Positions 29,222-42,560 of a stretch of 64,000 nt of DNA are shown here, piece by piece. Source of the DNA: Diogma glabrata (lineage: Eukaryota > Arthropoda > Insecta > Diptera > Cylindrotomidae); assembly GCA_963693315.1 (NCBI GenBank), contig OY856187.1, positions 41,653,242 through 41,717,241 on the forward strand, read 5' to 3'. Position numbers and translations under genes: made by a program. Under the pieces are notes generated by a model. That model did not search any database. It saw only the letters and a program-made list of their open reading frames with translations, and was not told the DNA's origin. Every line of letters starts with the position of its first letter. Within the stretch, counting starts at the first letter, position 1.

Positions 29222-32200
29222 TTTTTGAGATTAATGTTGAACAAATTTTCACATTTCAAAAATGAATTTTTGGTTGGATGTCTTTTTTTCTTGTTTTATA
29301 TAATCCTATCCCTTCACCATTATTACTCTATACTTTAATATTAATGAGCTGATGTTATACATACATCACAGACACATATTTAATTACCCAGAAGTCTCAA
29401 ATACAAATAATTTCATTGTCAGCTCATTTATGAAGTATCCTACAAATTTTGAAATTATGCTCTGACCACAATTATTCCATTGCAATTGCAAAGTGTTTCT
29501 CACTCTCAAAACTCCAATTGTAAATTTTTTTCAAATGTTAAAAATATTTTGAAAAATATTTTCCAAACATCTCAAACTGACTTTATGTTAGAAAAAAAAA
29601 CATGAAAAATTTAATTATTTAGATAATTAATCAATTTTCTTTTCGAAGGAAATTTTTTGTTACATTTTCTTTAAGTTAGGAAAAATGAAGTATTTGGTTA
29701 GTGGTAAGGTAGTGTTACTAAAACAAATAATGATTTTGGAATAAATGACTGCTTGTTAAAATGAATGGAATGGAAATAAAACAAATGTCAGATTTCTTAT
29801 AGTTGCTTACGAGGTTGGTGTAGTTTTCAAAAGATCGTCATAATGTTGTTGTTTATTAGTACATGAAGGAAATTGTCGATGATTTATTATGTGAAGTTTT
29901 GTTCACTTCTTTTAATATGCAATCATGCTTAATTTAATAATACTTAATAACACTTCTATTTTCTATAGTCTGCTGCATACTGTTAATTCAAAAATAATTC
30001 ACAGTCTAACAACTTTTCTGTGATATAAAATTTATTAACACTCATCACTGATATTACATCTAATTAACAACAGATTTTCTTATTCTCTGAAAAAATCTAA
30101 TTTCTTCTAGTAAAATTTTTAGTTTTAATTAAATTCACTATGATCATCATTATAAGGTGATTGGGTTACAATCAATATTTTTTTTACCAAGAACGTACAC
30201 CTTTGAACTTGTGCTAAGCAGTAATTGCTAAATGCAAAGAGTTTTTTTGCTTAAACGTAAATTTAATTAAAAGAGAATTTTTTTTTGACAACATTAACTT
30301 TTTGTTGCATAGCAAAAAATGTTAATGAAGGATGAGTTTTACATTTTATTGGGTTTTGAATATGGGTTGATGTGCTTTAGGTTATTTACATTAGAGCGAC
30401 ACATATTTTAACGTTAGTGTTAGATTAAAGAAATTTTTTAGAGTAAGAAAGATTTAGCAAATAGCTTTTGTGAATGAATAATTTAAATTTTAAATGAACG
30501 ATGTGCAATTTTATTCTATTTTATTTAACTTCTAAAATGGTAGCATAAAGATGGTGATGATTCAGAAATGGTATTCAAATTTCTTTGGCATTGTATTTTT
30601 TTAATTATATCCTAGATACGGTTTCATTGTACATTTACAACTGTTCAATAATTAACAGTAGCAAAACATAAAAGAGAATTAAATATAATTTAACTTTAAT
30701 ATCTCATTTAAAACAGGTACAAAAGCTTAATAAAATGTTATGTTCAATTTTTTTAAGCAGAAATAAAACGAGATAAAGCTACCAAAGAATCGTTTAACTG
30801 TAATCTAGCTCTACATAAAAAATATCCATTTAAACTATTTTTTATCATTTTCTAAAACTGTCATTATCATCACATTGTCTCGTTTCATAATGAAAATAAT
30901 TATTTTTGATTGCAATTCGCTCTCTATACAGAATAGATACAAGCTTACAGATAGATATGATTACATTTCATAAAATCTTATTATGTGCTTTTATTGCATG
31001 CTGTTGTACAATGGGAATGGATGATAGAGTTTTGGCAAATTATTGTAAATTGTTTTTGAGAATTAGGTCGTTCTAAATGATACAAGTATTTTGGAAGGAA
31101 ATAAACTAAAACTGAAGATTCGGCTAACAATAAACATAATCCTATTATTGAATGTAGCAAGTTTCCATCAAAATATAATCCACCATCATTAATTTATTTA
31201 TGAAAGTGCTAACTTTTGAGTATTTTGGAAATAACAACCAAGTATTTTGGAATATATTCTTTGGTATTAATGCAGTTATCAGAAGAGATACTGCAATGTT
31301 ATTGATACACATTTTGAAGGTTCAAATCCAACGATATGTACGACGTTATCAAATGAATCTTATTGTGTAATAGAGCTTACTAAACTGTTTCATTGTACAG
31401 TGGTAGAGAAGCTGCTAATATGGCAGATTGGCACATTCAAATATTATTCCAAAACTTATTATATTATGTGATATAAAAAGGATCTGCCATTTTACACTAA
31501 ATAGATTTTGGTGGCCAAACATCTGGCACCATTAATTCGATTGTGTCAAACAAACTAGTGTTTGGAATGGGACATTTCAATTTACATTTTTCGTAAAATC
31601 AAACAAGTTGCAAGTCATTTTTGTAATATGTGATATTGTTTTGCAAATTAGCAAAATTTTTATTATAAAAATGCAAAAACGCTGCCCAAATATGCAAAAC
31701 AATTTATAAAGTTTACAGTGAAACATTTTGGCTCTGTCCGATTTTAAAAAATTTACTAAACGTGCATATTGCCTGAATCTTCAAAGTTAGTTATAGTTGT
31801 CCTCGACAAATTTGGCTCTAAGATCAGCTTACAGGAAATGCAAATTGCTATTTAAAACAATTATCATAGCGTCCGCGATACTAATCCTGATTCCTTATCC
31901 CTAAATTGTTTCCTGTTCTATTTGACATTATAACTTCAGATCTTCAAAGAATCTAAATAATGAATACTTCATATCTAGTGTCCTAATATGCCCAACTAAC
32001 TCATAAAATAATTAAAAACACAAATTATGGCGCTTTGCATTTTTACTTTAAAATAATTATTTATTATAAAAAAGACATTATTAGTAAAATTAAATAATAA
32101 TGCGTAAACTAATTATCTAAAACACATATTTATGTGTAATAAATCAAGTTCGTCGTGACATATTTCAACAAGAAAATTAATAAATACAAGAAAAACATCA

Positions 32201-33911
32201 CTCAAACAAAATCACTAGAAAAATATGAATTTACATTAAAGGAAAAGGGAAAAAAGCGAACAGAAAAATTGCTGGTTTATAACTATGTTGTACCCGGTTG
32301 TTTTTGTTATTATTATTTTTTTTATTTCTAATTTAATAATAATAAAAGCTTCAATGGAAAACTGGAGACCATTGGCAAAACAAACAAGGAATGTGAAAAT
32401 GATGTTGACGTGATCTTCTAAATATTTAATGGAATAAATAAATCAAATAACAATCGTTCATAAACGTTATATTAGGTTTTGAAGAGTGAGAGTGACATGT
32501 GCACGTATGTTCAGTAAAATGGAGTACAAACAACAACGTAAACGTATAAAAAGGAAACGTGAAAAAAAGTTTTCTAAAAGTAGAGAAATTTCATATATCC
32601 GCTTTTTGTTTTAATAAAAATGATTTATACATTTAATATTGTATTTCGTTTTGTTGAACAATTCTCTAGCTGGTTTTGTGACTGAATTTATATTTTGTTT
32701 TAAAAAAGTTGAAAACCAAAGCAAAAAATTGGATAATACTTGAAGAAATTTAATGACTGTTTGTCCGACAAAACGATTTGTTTTAAATTATCATTTGATT
32801 TTTTTTTCCGAAAGGATAAGAAAAATGAAAGGCAAACATATTCACACCGTGAAATAAATTGTATAAAACGACAAATATAGTCGTTACCGTCCAACCTTGT
32901 AACAAGAGTGCTTGGCTCTTAAAAACAAAAAGCCCGAGTTTGGTGGAGACTTTTTTAAGCTAGTATTTGGCAGAATTTTCTTTTTCAGAACATGACTATT
33001 AATTAATTATTTCATATAATAATTTAAAATATAATTGCATTTAGATTAATATGGTTTTTCTTACAAAAAATTTTCTTTTCTTGTTATTTCACCTACCTAC
33101 CTCATTCATTTTATTTCACTTACACATTTTTGCCTCAGTCCCTTGTTTGCTTTGCCTTGTGGGAATAACTCCAGTTCCGATAACTTCTTATTATATAATA
33201 ACAATTCCAACAACCAAAAATTTCTTTACGCTACGCATTGAGTTATACATATTTTTATCTAATTTTGAAACAGCATTAATAATTAAAGCGCTCCTGACGG
33301 GAAAAATATGAAAGAAAAAGCCTGGATTTACTAAACGCATGTTTAATGCTAACTAGTGTTTTTTAATTATCAAAATTTCTCCATCACGATAATTGTAGCA
33401 TTCTCAGTTCTCACGTTATATGGATTGATATAAAACACTTTTTGGTTTAAGTAACGAAAAATGTTTAACCGCTGACAATAAAATGTACGTAATTAAATAT
33501 CTCTATTTCAATGTCACCGGTCATAATGTTAACGTCAAACAATTCATGTTATAATTTTAAGTTGTAAACATGATTGGCATAAATTTGCAAAGGATTATTT
33601 ATATCTGTGTGCTGTCAAGCTGATTTTATTAACTTTTCAATACATCAAGAAATCTCAGGAACTGACTGAAAATATAATTGCTTCTCTTTGGATATACGAC
33701 GTTATATTTATATTATATCACCGCCATAAACTGCAAATAACAAAACACTGCTCATATAAAGGACAACTCTTAACAACATTAGCAGCAACCAGCCTCCTAG
33801 GATCATCTTCAGGACACTATAGTTAGCAAAGTCTCTTTCGTTTTCTACAGAAGATATATTATGGGTAGGCAGTTTTAACAACAAATTATTTCCTAATCTT
33901 AAGACATATAT
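29222..33911. other. long AT-rich gene-free stretch
   Basis: Nearly 4.7 kb with no ORF showing protein-like composition, no tRNA and no clear repeat. ORFs such as 33051-33311 (+) and 32700-32894 (-) are Phe/Leu/Ile-rich and look like chance. It could be intron or intergenic DNA. Confidence 0.4.
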
Positions 33912-34190
33912 TACTCTATGTTATTTTTTTTAATAAAATGTAGTGGGATCTACAATATGTTTCACAACAAAAAATAAACATCTTTTAAGACCAAGGTCCC
34001 ACATCAACGCGCGTGCCGACGTCTTGCTAAATGCAAATTTGTTTTTTTTTCTTTATGTTCTTTTTAAAGAAGGGATAACTAGACAATATATCCTATCACA
34101 CAATAAAATATAACTAAGCCAATATTTCATGGTAGGAAAAAGGAAATAAAAATAAAATAAAAGGATAAAAATCAAATTTTTGAATTTCCC
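33912..34190. repeat. dispersed repeat, copy 2 of 2
   Basis: Partner of 26875-27180 in the same orientation, diverged. Shares TTTTAAGACCAAGGTCCCAC, ATCCTATCAC and GCCAATATTTCATG/GCCAATATTTTATG. Confidence 0.65.
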
Positions 34191-34281
34191 AACTACGACA
34201 ATAAGTCCACTTTAGGAGGAGCTAGATCATGTCAAAAAATAAAAAAAAAAATTCAATATAGGTGAATGAACTTTAAATAGT

Positions 34282-34420
34282 TATTCTTGTGAAAAATTCT
34301 ATATCGGTCAAACAGATAGAAAATCATCCACAGATTTTTTTAAACATATACCTAAAAGGTAAAACATTCTTGGCAACACGAAAAACCTATTTGAAACTGG
34401 TGATTACGAGATTAAACTAA
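34282..34420 (+). pseudogene. Penelope-like GIY-YIG endonuclease relic
   Basis: One frame reads YSCEKFYIGQTDRKSS, the start of a GIY-YIG nuclease domain with the cysteine spacing and FYIG-T signature found at the C-terminus of Penelope-like retroelements. It then meets a stop. No reverse transcriptase is visible upstream, so only a scrap remains. Confidence 0.6.
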
Positions 34421-34737
34421 ATGTTCTCTTACTCATGCTCTGATCTATAAATTACATTAGAAATTAGAAATTCTTAGCTCATAGAAACGCACAGAATATA
34501 TTTTGGCAAGTGACTAAATTAACAGAAATAATTTAATATTAGTTTGTAGTACTTTGTACCTTTACGATATCAATGAACTGGATTTCACTATAATTCATTT
34601 TGAAATCATAAGTCACTAAAACGGTTTTAATTATAGTTATTTTGGATTGAATGAAAATTTTGTTTTGAATGTGAATAATTCTTTTTAGGAAATTAATGCT
34701 CATAACGATCAAAAGTGTACAATTCCTTGAAAATCCT

Positions 34738-35213
34738 GGGGCCCTTTTCCCGAACACATATTTGTCAATCGACAATATTGTCAATTTCACCAAAATGCTT
34801 GACAACTTTGTTTAAAAATGGTATTCTGTAATATACAAAATTATAACAGATTTTTGGTACTAGATTCATACTTTTGACAACTAACTTTTTTAATCTTAAA
34901 AGATGCAAAATAAAATACAAAATATATTTAATAAATAAATATGTTTTAATGATATTTATATAAAAATATGATTATTTAATATTATTCAAGACTTAATTTG
35001 GCGTTATAAATTAATTTTTACGCCAATCGATGAAATTTGTATAAAAAAGTCAACACACAAAACATAAAGCAAAATTGTGATTTTGACAGTAACTATATGG
35101 TTCTCGTCAGATTCACAATATGTTTCACCAAATTGGTGTTACATAATACCAAATTGACAATATTGTGTGAATTTACAACATTGTGATGACATTTATGTGT
35201 TCGGGAATAGGGC
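34738..35213. mobile_element. MITE, ~475 bp
   Basis: The ends are inverted: GGGCCCTTTTCCCGAACACA at the left and the complement of AGCCCTATTCCCGAACACAT at the right. Further inward matches run around ACAATATTGTCAATTT (about 50-70 bp in all). CCTG occurs on both flanks and may be the target duplication. A weak ORF inside (34539-34805, minus) looks like chance. The superfamily is unclear. Confidence 0.75.
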
Positions 35214-36087
35214 TCCTGTACAAATGCTGTACAATGTACAGATGCTTGTAAATCCTGACTCGCTGACAATATTTTGAGTTTGGTTGTTAGTTTTGTTCTG
35301 TTGGCGAAAAGCAAGATCCTTGTAAATCCTGACACGTGCAGACAAATCTTGTGCTTTACATATTTAGTTGTATTTGTTGTTAAGTTGTTGTTCTGGGTGT
35401 GAAAGGCAGAAATCGTAAGTTCTTGACAAACCGACAACATATTTTTTCGAGTTTATTGTATACCTTTAATTTATAATCGCAAAGTTGGTAAAGGTCCTTC
35501 GGACATATTCCTCACGGGGTCTACGATCCTATGTACCTTAGGTGAAAACTATAGACTGTTACGAGAGGGTTGGAAGTGGTGCAGTGATATGGTCCAGGCC
35601 TTGTTGACCTCTAATTGTTTATAATCTAGGTCACTTCTGCATGGTTATTTCACCACGTTCTCGGGTTCTTAATGAGTCTAACCTGTTGGGGGGTACAAAG
35701 AGCGCTGACCAGTTGGCGATAGCAGTGAAAAAGATCGTCTGTCGTTCGAGACGCTCTGACTGACGTTCTCTCTACACCTAGAAAATTCTATACTTTGCTT
35801 TTTGGAGCCAAACCTAGACTACCTCTGTCTTCTGGTTGACTCTATTGAAGCAATCTTCCAAAACCCCTTTTTGATTATTATGTGGTGTAGATAAATTTAT
35901 TTTTTTGGCTTTCAAATTTTGTTAAGGTTCAGCTCGACTATTTTATTGCCACCTATCCCAATGGTTTTCTCATTTCCTCCTCATGTTTTTTCTTGGATTT
36001 TTTGGATATTTTTTTGCTCCTTAAGATTTGACTTTATGTTTGTTTGTTTTGCTTCTTATGCGTTTTTACTTTTAGTATTTTTTTTTT
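35214..36087. other. tandem-like segment and an unexplained GC-richer block
   Basis: 35214-35440 holds about three degenerate copies of a unit containing CTTGTAAATCCTGAC (35248 and 35319) or CGTAAGTTCTTGAC (35414). 35470-35870 is distinctly richer in G and C than its flanks and has words such as GTCTGTCGTTCGAGACGCTC, which suggests part of a mobile element, but no ORF, tRNA box or repeat partner was found. 35910-36087 is very T-rich. Confidence 0.45.
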
Positions 36088-36156
36088 GCCTAGCTAGTTC
36101 AGTCGGAAGAGCATGAGAGTCTTTTTTGGGGTTTTGGTTCGACTCCTTCTTTCATT
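36088..36156 (+). ncRNA. degenerate tRNA-Lys(CUU)-like sequence (pseudogene or SINE head)
   Basis: GCCTAGCTAGTTCAGTCGGA, then AGAGCATGAGAGTCTT and GGTTCGACTCC follow the consensus of eukaryotic tRNA-Lys closely. The A-box-like TAGTTCAGTCGG and B box GGTTCGACTCC are both present. The anticodon position reads CTT, but the anticodon stem and the 3' acceptor strand have decayed (TTTTTTGGGG; no GGGC match at the end), so it should not be a working tRNA. A SINE derived from tRNA-Lys is the main alternative. Confidence 0.65.
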
Positions 36157-39100
36157 TTAATTTTTTTATTCTCAGGACGAAAGTAGTCAGCAAGACGTCT
36201 CTCCTTTTATCGTTTCCTGTAATGAGCAAGTACTTCAATTTCCCGTCTTCTTTGCATACAATAATATACTATAGCAGAGATGGCCAAACTTCGTTACATG
36301 TGGAGCTGGATTTCAATAAATTCTCGTTACGAGAGCCAACAAAAAAATAAAATATCAAAGTTGTTATGGAATTTTTATTTCCTTGCAAGTTGCATACACC
36401 GTCTTCAAGCAAATACTTTAATTATGAATACATACATATATTTAAATTTTGTAGATGGCATGTGTGTTTGTAACTTGTTTGAAATCGGGTTCATAGTTCG
36501 TTAGCGTGGTACGACGCTTGTAAGTTGTGAACGGTATTATTTGTAAGTTATGAATGTTGCTTTGATGCTATAAATTACATTTTTGGAAAAAGTGATTCAC
36601 AACAGTATGATGTGTCGAATATGGACAGTAAACTGAAAGTAGCTTTTTTCAAATTGGAGTACTTTGATTGAGACAGTCGTTTCCTAAATTACAGATTGAT
36701 GTTGATTTGTTTGTGATGCATGAATGTGATGGTGCAAGAATGTGTGCCTGAGTTTCTAATAATTCCATTCTCCTGTGGAACTTTTATTCAAAATATAATA
36801 AGGAATCGAAAAAAAAAATATTATGAAAAAAAAAACATTATTCAAAAAAAAAATATTAAATAAATAGGAAAAAATATTTTTCAAAAAACTAATAATTATT
36901 AATTACTAGAAGGTACCCGCACGGCGATGTCCGTGCTTCCCAGATAAAGTGGTTGAAAACTGTTTTTTAGGAGTAAATTCTCCTATAGTTTTTTTATTGT
37001 CTTTTAATTTAACTTATTTTTAGTAATATATAAAAAGTTTGAAAAAAATGTAATAGTATCATTTTACAGTCAGCAAAAGCCATTAAGTAAATGTCTCTAA
37101 ATTGCTATTGATAAATTTACATATTAAATGTATGTTAAAATTAAAACACATTGACAGACAAATAATAATTAAATAATTTTTATAAATATAGATGGCAAAA
37201 GGTTAAGGTTAGAAAAAACTTAAAATTTTATTCCAAAGATTTAATTCAAATAATTCATTGTGTCATGAACAATTAAGTAAGCCTAAATATATTTGTTTAT
37301 TGGATGTCACAATTGTCAATTAATTACTCCGAAACCACCGTACTCGTCATACAAAATAGGTACACTGGTTCATTGCTTCTGGTTTAGCGTCCTATTTCAT
37401 GTAGACTTATAATCATTTATCAATTCAGAAATTTTGCTGTTCTGAAGAGGGTCGTATTGCAATTTGTATATATATTTTATCGATTGTTTGCAATACTCTA
37501 CTACATTGTTGCATACGCCGGTTAAAGAATACCACCATTTTTAGTAAATATTTTCGTTTAATGGGTTTTATCACTTTATGGTCATCGTCTTATTTTGACA
37601 TTCCTTCCAACAAAAATTGGAAAAAATAATAAGAAGAATAATTTCATTTGTAAATTCAGACTTGTATATTATTATTAAAACATTCAAATCACAACATTTG
37701 TTAACATATTTGCATATATCTTACAGACCCCTTGCAATAACAATAATATTTTTGAAAGTAATGGAGAAGAATATTTCACTCAATAAGTTAAACCCTTGAA
37801 ATCTGTAGCTTTGATATTGTTCATAATCTTTTTCTTCGGTACTAAGTTCCAATGCAAATTATTGGTTCATCAATGTTTCTAAGAAGAGGAAAAGAAACGT
37901 CAATTTCCAATTTTTGGAACATGTGATGGCAATTCTGCTAATGCAAGCAGCTTTGTTTAATTATATACAAGCAATTATTATATGTATCGTATTGGTGCTA
38001 ATGCCTAGAAATATGTACATATTTTATATATGTAATTGCAAATCATAAGAACATGTTTGTTGTAAATTAGAAATATTTGTTAAAAAATAATGTGTTGGAT
38101 TTCAATGCACATAATTCTCATATTAATGTACATATTTGTTTGTCACATTATACATTAACTATTCATTTTAATTCCGAAAAGAGAAAAAAAAATTGATCAA
38201 AGATAACTAAGCGAATAATTCGAAATTTGAATAAAAATCCAAGTATAAAATATAATCAACATTTAGGCAAACCCTTAAGAAAATTAAAATTATTATTTAA
38301 AAAAAAACTGAATTAAATCTGAAAATTTCGGATCCGAGGTGCATTAGTGTCTGTCAATTGCCTTCTCCTGACAAAATTTCATCCTCCTATGTGCTCCAGA
38401 TTTCTCTGGAGAGCGCACGCAGACAGACAAACACTGTGTTTTATTATAATAAAATTATGATTGATTTAGTAATTTCGTCTTTATTACCATACAGCATAAG
38501 GTTGATTTGGAAATTTCGTCTTTATTACCATACAGCATAAAGGTAAACAGCGTGACGCGGTTTCTCGACCAACACCCAATCCCAATTTGTATAACGTGCG
38601 CAAAGAAGAATAACTTCAAAAATTCATACTTTTGGCTTAAAAACCTTCATTTTAAGTAATGAGAAATGTTGATGGTCGGGATTGGTATGTGAGAACAGAA
38701 GCTTGATTATTGAACTATATCAAAAAAATAAAGTCAAGTGTGTCAAAAGAATGATTTTCATTTATTGTTTTGTCCAATTTTTTGAGAAACATAAAATGGG
38801 AAACATTTTCGATTAGAAACATTTGTCAAATAAAATTAATTATTTGTATGACAAAAAAGCGGCTTTTTAATTGAATCAACTTAACATATCATCTTGCTAG
38901 ATTTAGTCTTGATTGATTGAATCATCTTGAAAAAAGTTTGAATTTTGATTTTATTATAATTTTTGCGATATTTTTAGAATTTTTAAAAAAGTTTCAATCC
39001 TTGATTTTATAATAATTATGACAATATCTTTAGAATTTTCAAAAAACGTTTAATTATTAGAACATTTTTGGAATTTGTGATTTTGTAATATTCTCTTGAA

Positions 39101-40538
39101 TATTTTAGAAATTTTGAAGAAAGTAGCAATGTTCGATTTTATTATAGTTTTTGAAATCTTGGAAAAAGTTTGAATTTTTGATTTTGTTTATTGTTATAAT
39201 TTTTTGAAATCAAATCCCTTTTATTTGAAAAAAATTTAACTATTTATTTTTATGACATGAAATGTAGTTGAACATGAAATTGTTAGATAAAGGATTATTT
39301 CTATTTGAAAAGTTGAAATTGCAGAACGGTAAATGGAAATGTTTTTGAGTAGTTTGTTGAGTGTATCATGTTTTCACTATAAACTATGATCTGTTATAAT
39401 TTTCCGGTAACGTATTGATGTTTCGTGTTAGATCTGTAATAAACTTCTAAACAATATATATTAAACATTTTTTTTTGTTGAATAAACATCATTGCCCACA
39501 ACTAAAACCAAGTGCGCATAAAAGCCTTTTGTCGAAAACTTTATAAAAATCCTTAACCCAGACTAATGTTTTGATATTTCAGAGCTTTGAGACGTCAGTC
39601 CCTTCATATTTTACTGTTGTATTCACTCAGTTTTTTATCATCAATTTTAGAGTTTATTTTCCAGACGAGGAAAGTGGTTTAACATATTTGTAGTTAAATC
39701 GCGTTAAAAAGCTAAATTTTTTTAATAAAACTCAGAATCGTTTGAATAAAATCAGTTTATCTTTTCCTTGTAATGCTAGGTTGGGAGCTGCAGATTCTCC
39801 ATTATATCACTTAAAAATACACAGTCATTAATCCATTGATCATCCTTTAATTCCGGATAGTTTTTTTCTTTGAAAAAATTTGCAGATTAATTAAGTAGTT
39901 AATTTTTTGTTTGTTTTAATTAAAGAAAGTGATCCCATTTTTCGATATTTTGGATTAAGAGCTGGTAATTTACTGGTAATTTAATTACAATTTTAATAAA
40001 TTATTAAATAAATTAATAAATTTTTAAATGTTATTAAATTTTTTCATTTCTTTTCAAGAGCCGGACTTGTTATTTCAAAGAGCCGCATGCGGCACGCGAG
40101 CCACAATTTGGCCATGTGTGTGCTACAGCTTTGTTCGAAAATGTATATATTCCTTCTCAATCCACTTGTGTGCTAAATCATACCTATCTAAAATTTTTCG
40201 AAGTACATCTGACTCTTACGGGAAGACCGTGTTATGTTTTTTTTACGGTCCATTTATTTTCGCATAATTATACGAAAATAAAAAAAGCTAAAGAAGTACG
40301 AAGCAAATAGTTTGATTGACGAAAAATTATGCTAACGTTTGTTTTTGGCTTGCGCCGGTTGAATTGGTCTTAGAGCGACAGTCGGTTTTGGAATATTTGG
40401 TCGTACAGTTGGAAGAGTTTTGGTGTTGTTGTGTGGGATTTGACAGTTGATTGGAACGGTTGGATTTAGATTATTATGGAGTAAAGTTAAATAATTAAAA
40501 AGCAAAAGAAATCAATTCATTGGAGTATTAGTGTATTA
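36157..40538. other. AT-rich gene-free stretch with small repeats
   Basis: No gene found. Two small structures stand out. At 36915-36940 a GCACGG/CCGTGC hairpin lies within a GGTACCCGCACGG block. At 38461-38540 a 41-bp direct duplication contains AATTTCGTCTTTATTACCAT, just after a CGCACGCAGACAGACAAAC tract (38417-38435). These blocks look like ends of a mobile element I could not identify. Confidence 0.4.
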
Positions 40539-42047
40539 CAGTAAAATCCCGATTATCCGACATTCAATTAACCGAATATTCAGTTAACCGGAATTAAAAA
40601 ATTTTGAAGTTTTTCCTTTTTCACAAGAAAATAGCATATTCTTCAACGATGCCGAAAACAGCTTATTTTGAAACGAGAGGACAGTTTACCAGCCGAGGCG
40701 GCAGCCGAGGTTGGTAATGGTCGCGAGATTCAAAATATGATTTTCGGCGAGTAGAAGACTGTACTTTTTCTACTACTTTTTTAAAAATTATTATTAATTT
40801 CATTTATAATTACATACAATTCATTTATTGAAACACACACTGTTACAAATTAAAATTGTATATGTGTATTTATATTTCTGCTATTAAAAAATAGATGACT
40901 CAATATGAATATAATATCCAATTTTTATGTCAAAGACATAGCTGTCTTTAATTACAAGCCTTATTGTTTTTTTCGTTAATTTTTTACATATCCATACATA
41001 TAGTTATTCATGATGTTATATTTTTATTCTATTTACCCTACAAAATTCTATATTATTATTCTATTTACTCTAAAGTTCTTAAAATCATTAAATAATACAT
41101 CTTTGAAGGTTTATTGTTTTTTGAATTTTGCGTCTAGTAGTCTTATAACTAAAGACGGTTTGTACTTTGTCATAAACAAAATCAAATTCAGATTTCAGAT
41201 TTCTAAAATAAAAATATCAGTTTTGATTTAGTTTTTGAATGGGTATGACGTTACGTAAATTCTTGATATATTTTAACACAACCTAAATTATTTTACGTAA
41301 AATAAATATTTTTTTTTCATTTTTGTTAAATAAATAGGTGAAATAATATTTTTTTTAAATATCTTAACACCAACTGTTTTTTATCATACTATTTAAAAAG
41401 AATATATGAATATTATATATTTAACTATTATTATTTTTACAATTTTAATGTAAATTTTCCGTAAATAATTCAAAAATAAATTAACGTCATCCTCCAAACA
41501 GAGACAAATTAACACTAACAAAATTATTTCATTCAATCAATTGATTGTCTTAACGGATATTCTAGGATGGCTTATTCTAGTTAAGAAATTAGAAAATAGA
41601 TGGCTTTTAAAAAATTACTTTCGTCACTAGGTACGAAAGTAATTCGTATAGGTTTTTTTTATCACCGGTGACGAAAAAGAAGTTTTCGATTCAATGAACA
41701 AACATCGAAAGTAGATTTTTTATGTTGGGTAGTAGAAAAATGTCTTTTTTGTTTGGCAATTAACAAGAAAAATTTTTAAATATTCTTATTATTTATTTTA
41801 TTTACTTTTTTTGTATTTGTATAAAATATTATTTGCAATCTATGTTATAAACAACTTGAAATACACATACAAAAATAAGTTTCTAGTATTTTATTTAAAA
41901 ATATATTGACGAGAATCCTAATAAAATATTTATACGGAGAATAACATGAAATCGTCCTATAATTTCATTTACATTCAATTATTCGGAATTTTCGATTATC
42001 CGGCATGAGTCAATCCCCGAGCATTCCGGATAATTGGGCTTTTACTG
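40539..42047. mobile_element. Tigger/pogo-like DNA transposon remnant
   Basis: Starts CAGTAAAATCCCGATTATCC and ends with the complement of CAGTAAAAGCCCAATTATCC, flanked by TA on each side (40537-40538, 42048-42049). The CAGTA start, ATTATCCG words and TA target are typical of the pogo/Tigger branch of Tc1/mariner. An inner block, TTCAATTAACCGAATATTCA, also has the style of these elements. No transposase ORF remains; the longest ORF inside is chance-like. A foldback is nested at 40628-40772. Confidence 0.8.
40628..40772. repeat. foldback nested in the Tigger-like element
   Basis: Arms GCCGAAAACAGCTTATTTTG (40651) and CAAAATATGATTTTCGGC (ending 40748) are inverted and continue outward with TCTTCAACGAT against GAGTAGAAGA. 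The centre is CCAGCCGAGGCGGCAGCCGA(GG), a direct repeat of GCCGAGG. Confidence 0.75.
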
Positions 42048-42049
42048 TA

Positions 42050-42486
42050 TTTTAATAATATATTTGTAGTTTGTTTGAGTTAATCTTAACAACATTGTTC
42101 AAAGAAATGTTGAATATAAGAATATAGTTAAATGTAAACCAGAAACAAAAAAAAAATTCATTGGGGGTTATTAATGTATTATTTATATGTGAAGGGAGAA
42201 TGCAATCAAGAAAAATGCCGGAGAAGCCAAATTAATGGTTCCAAATGTGTCAAAAATGTTAACAATTGAATCATCCACATCGTTAAGACAGGGCATGTTG
42301 AATATAGAAAGTTAAAGCCAATTCAACTGATTGGGATATTAGTTGTTGCAAGTATATGAGAGAGTGGGTACTATCGATGCAAATACTGAATGAATAAAGT
42401 TTTTTTTAAAAATCACTAACGCTTTTACTGTGGTAGTGATTTTTATTGTTGGTAAATCTATGTGCTAAATTTAATTAAAAAGGAAA
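42050..42486. other. AT-rich spacer
   Basis: No feature recognised. Confidence 0.4.
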
Positions 42487-42560
42487 GAGGTGTAGCAGTG
42501 TGGCTCTTCTCAGTTCGAAGCCAGGGTGGTGAGCCACGCGGTGAGTTTGATTCGTATTTT
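42487..42560 (+). ncRNA. possible tRNA-derived SINE head
   Basis: An A-box-like TAGCAGTGTGG (about 42493) and B-box-like GAGTTTGATTCG (about 42541) are spaced as in a tRNA, and the block is GC-richer than its flanks. No body or tail partner was found, so the call is weak. Confidence 0.3.

Noticed and set aside
33051..33311. 86-codon Phe/Leu-rich ORF
   Set aside because: Composition is that expected from T-rich DNA; no motif, no neighbour support.
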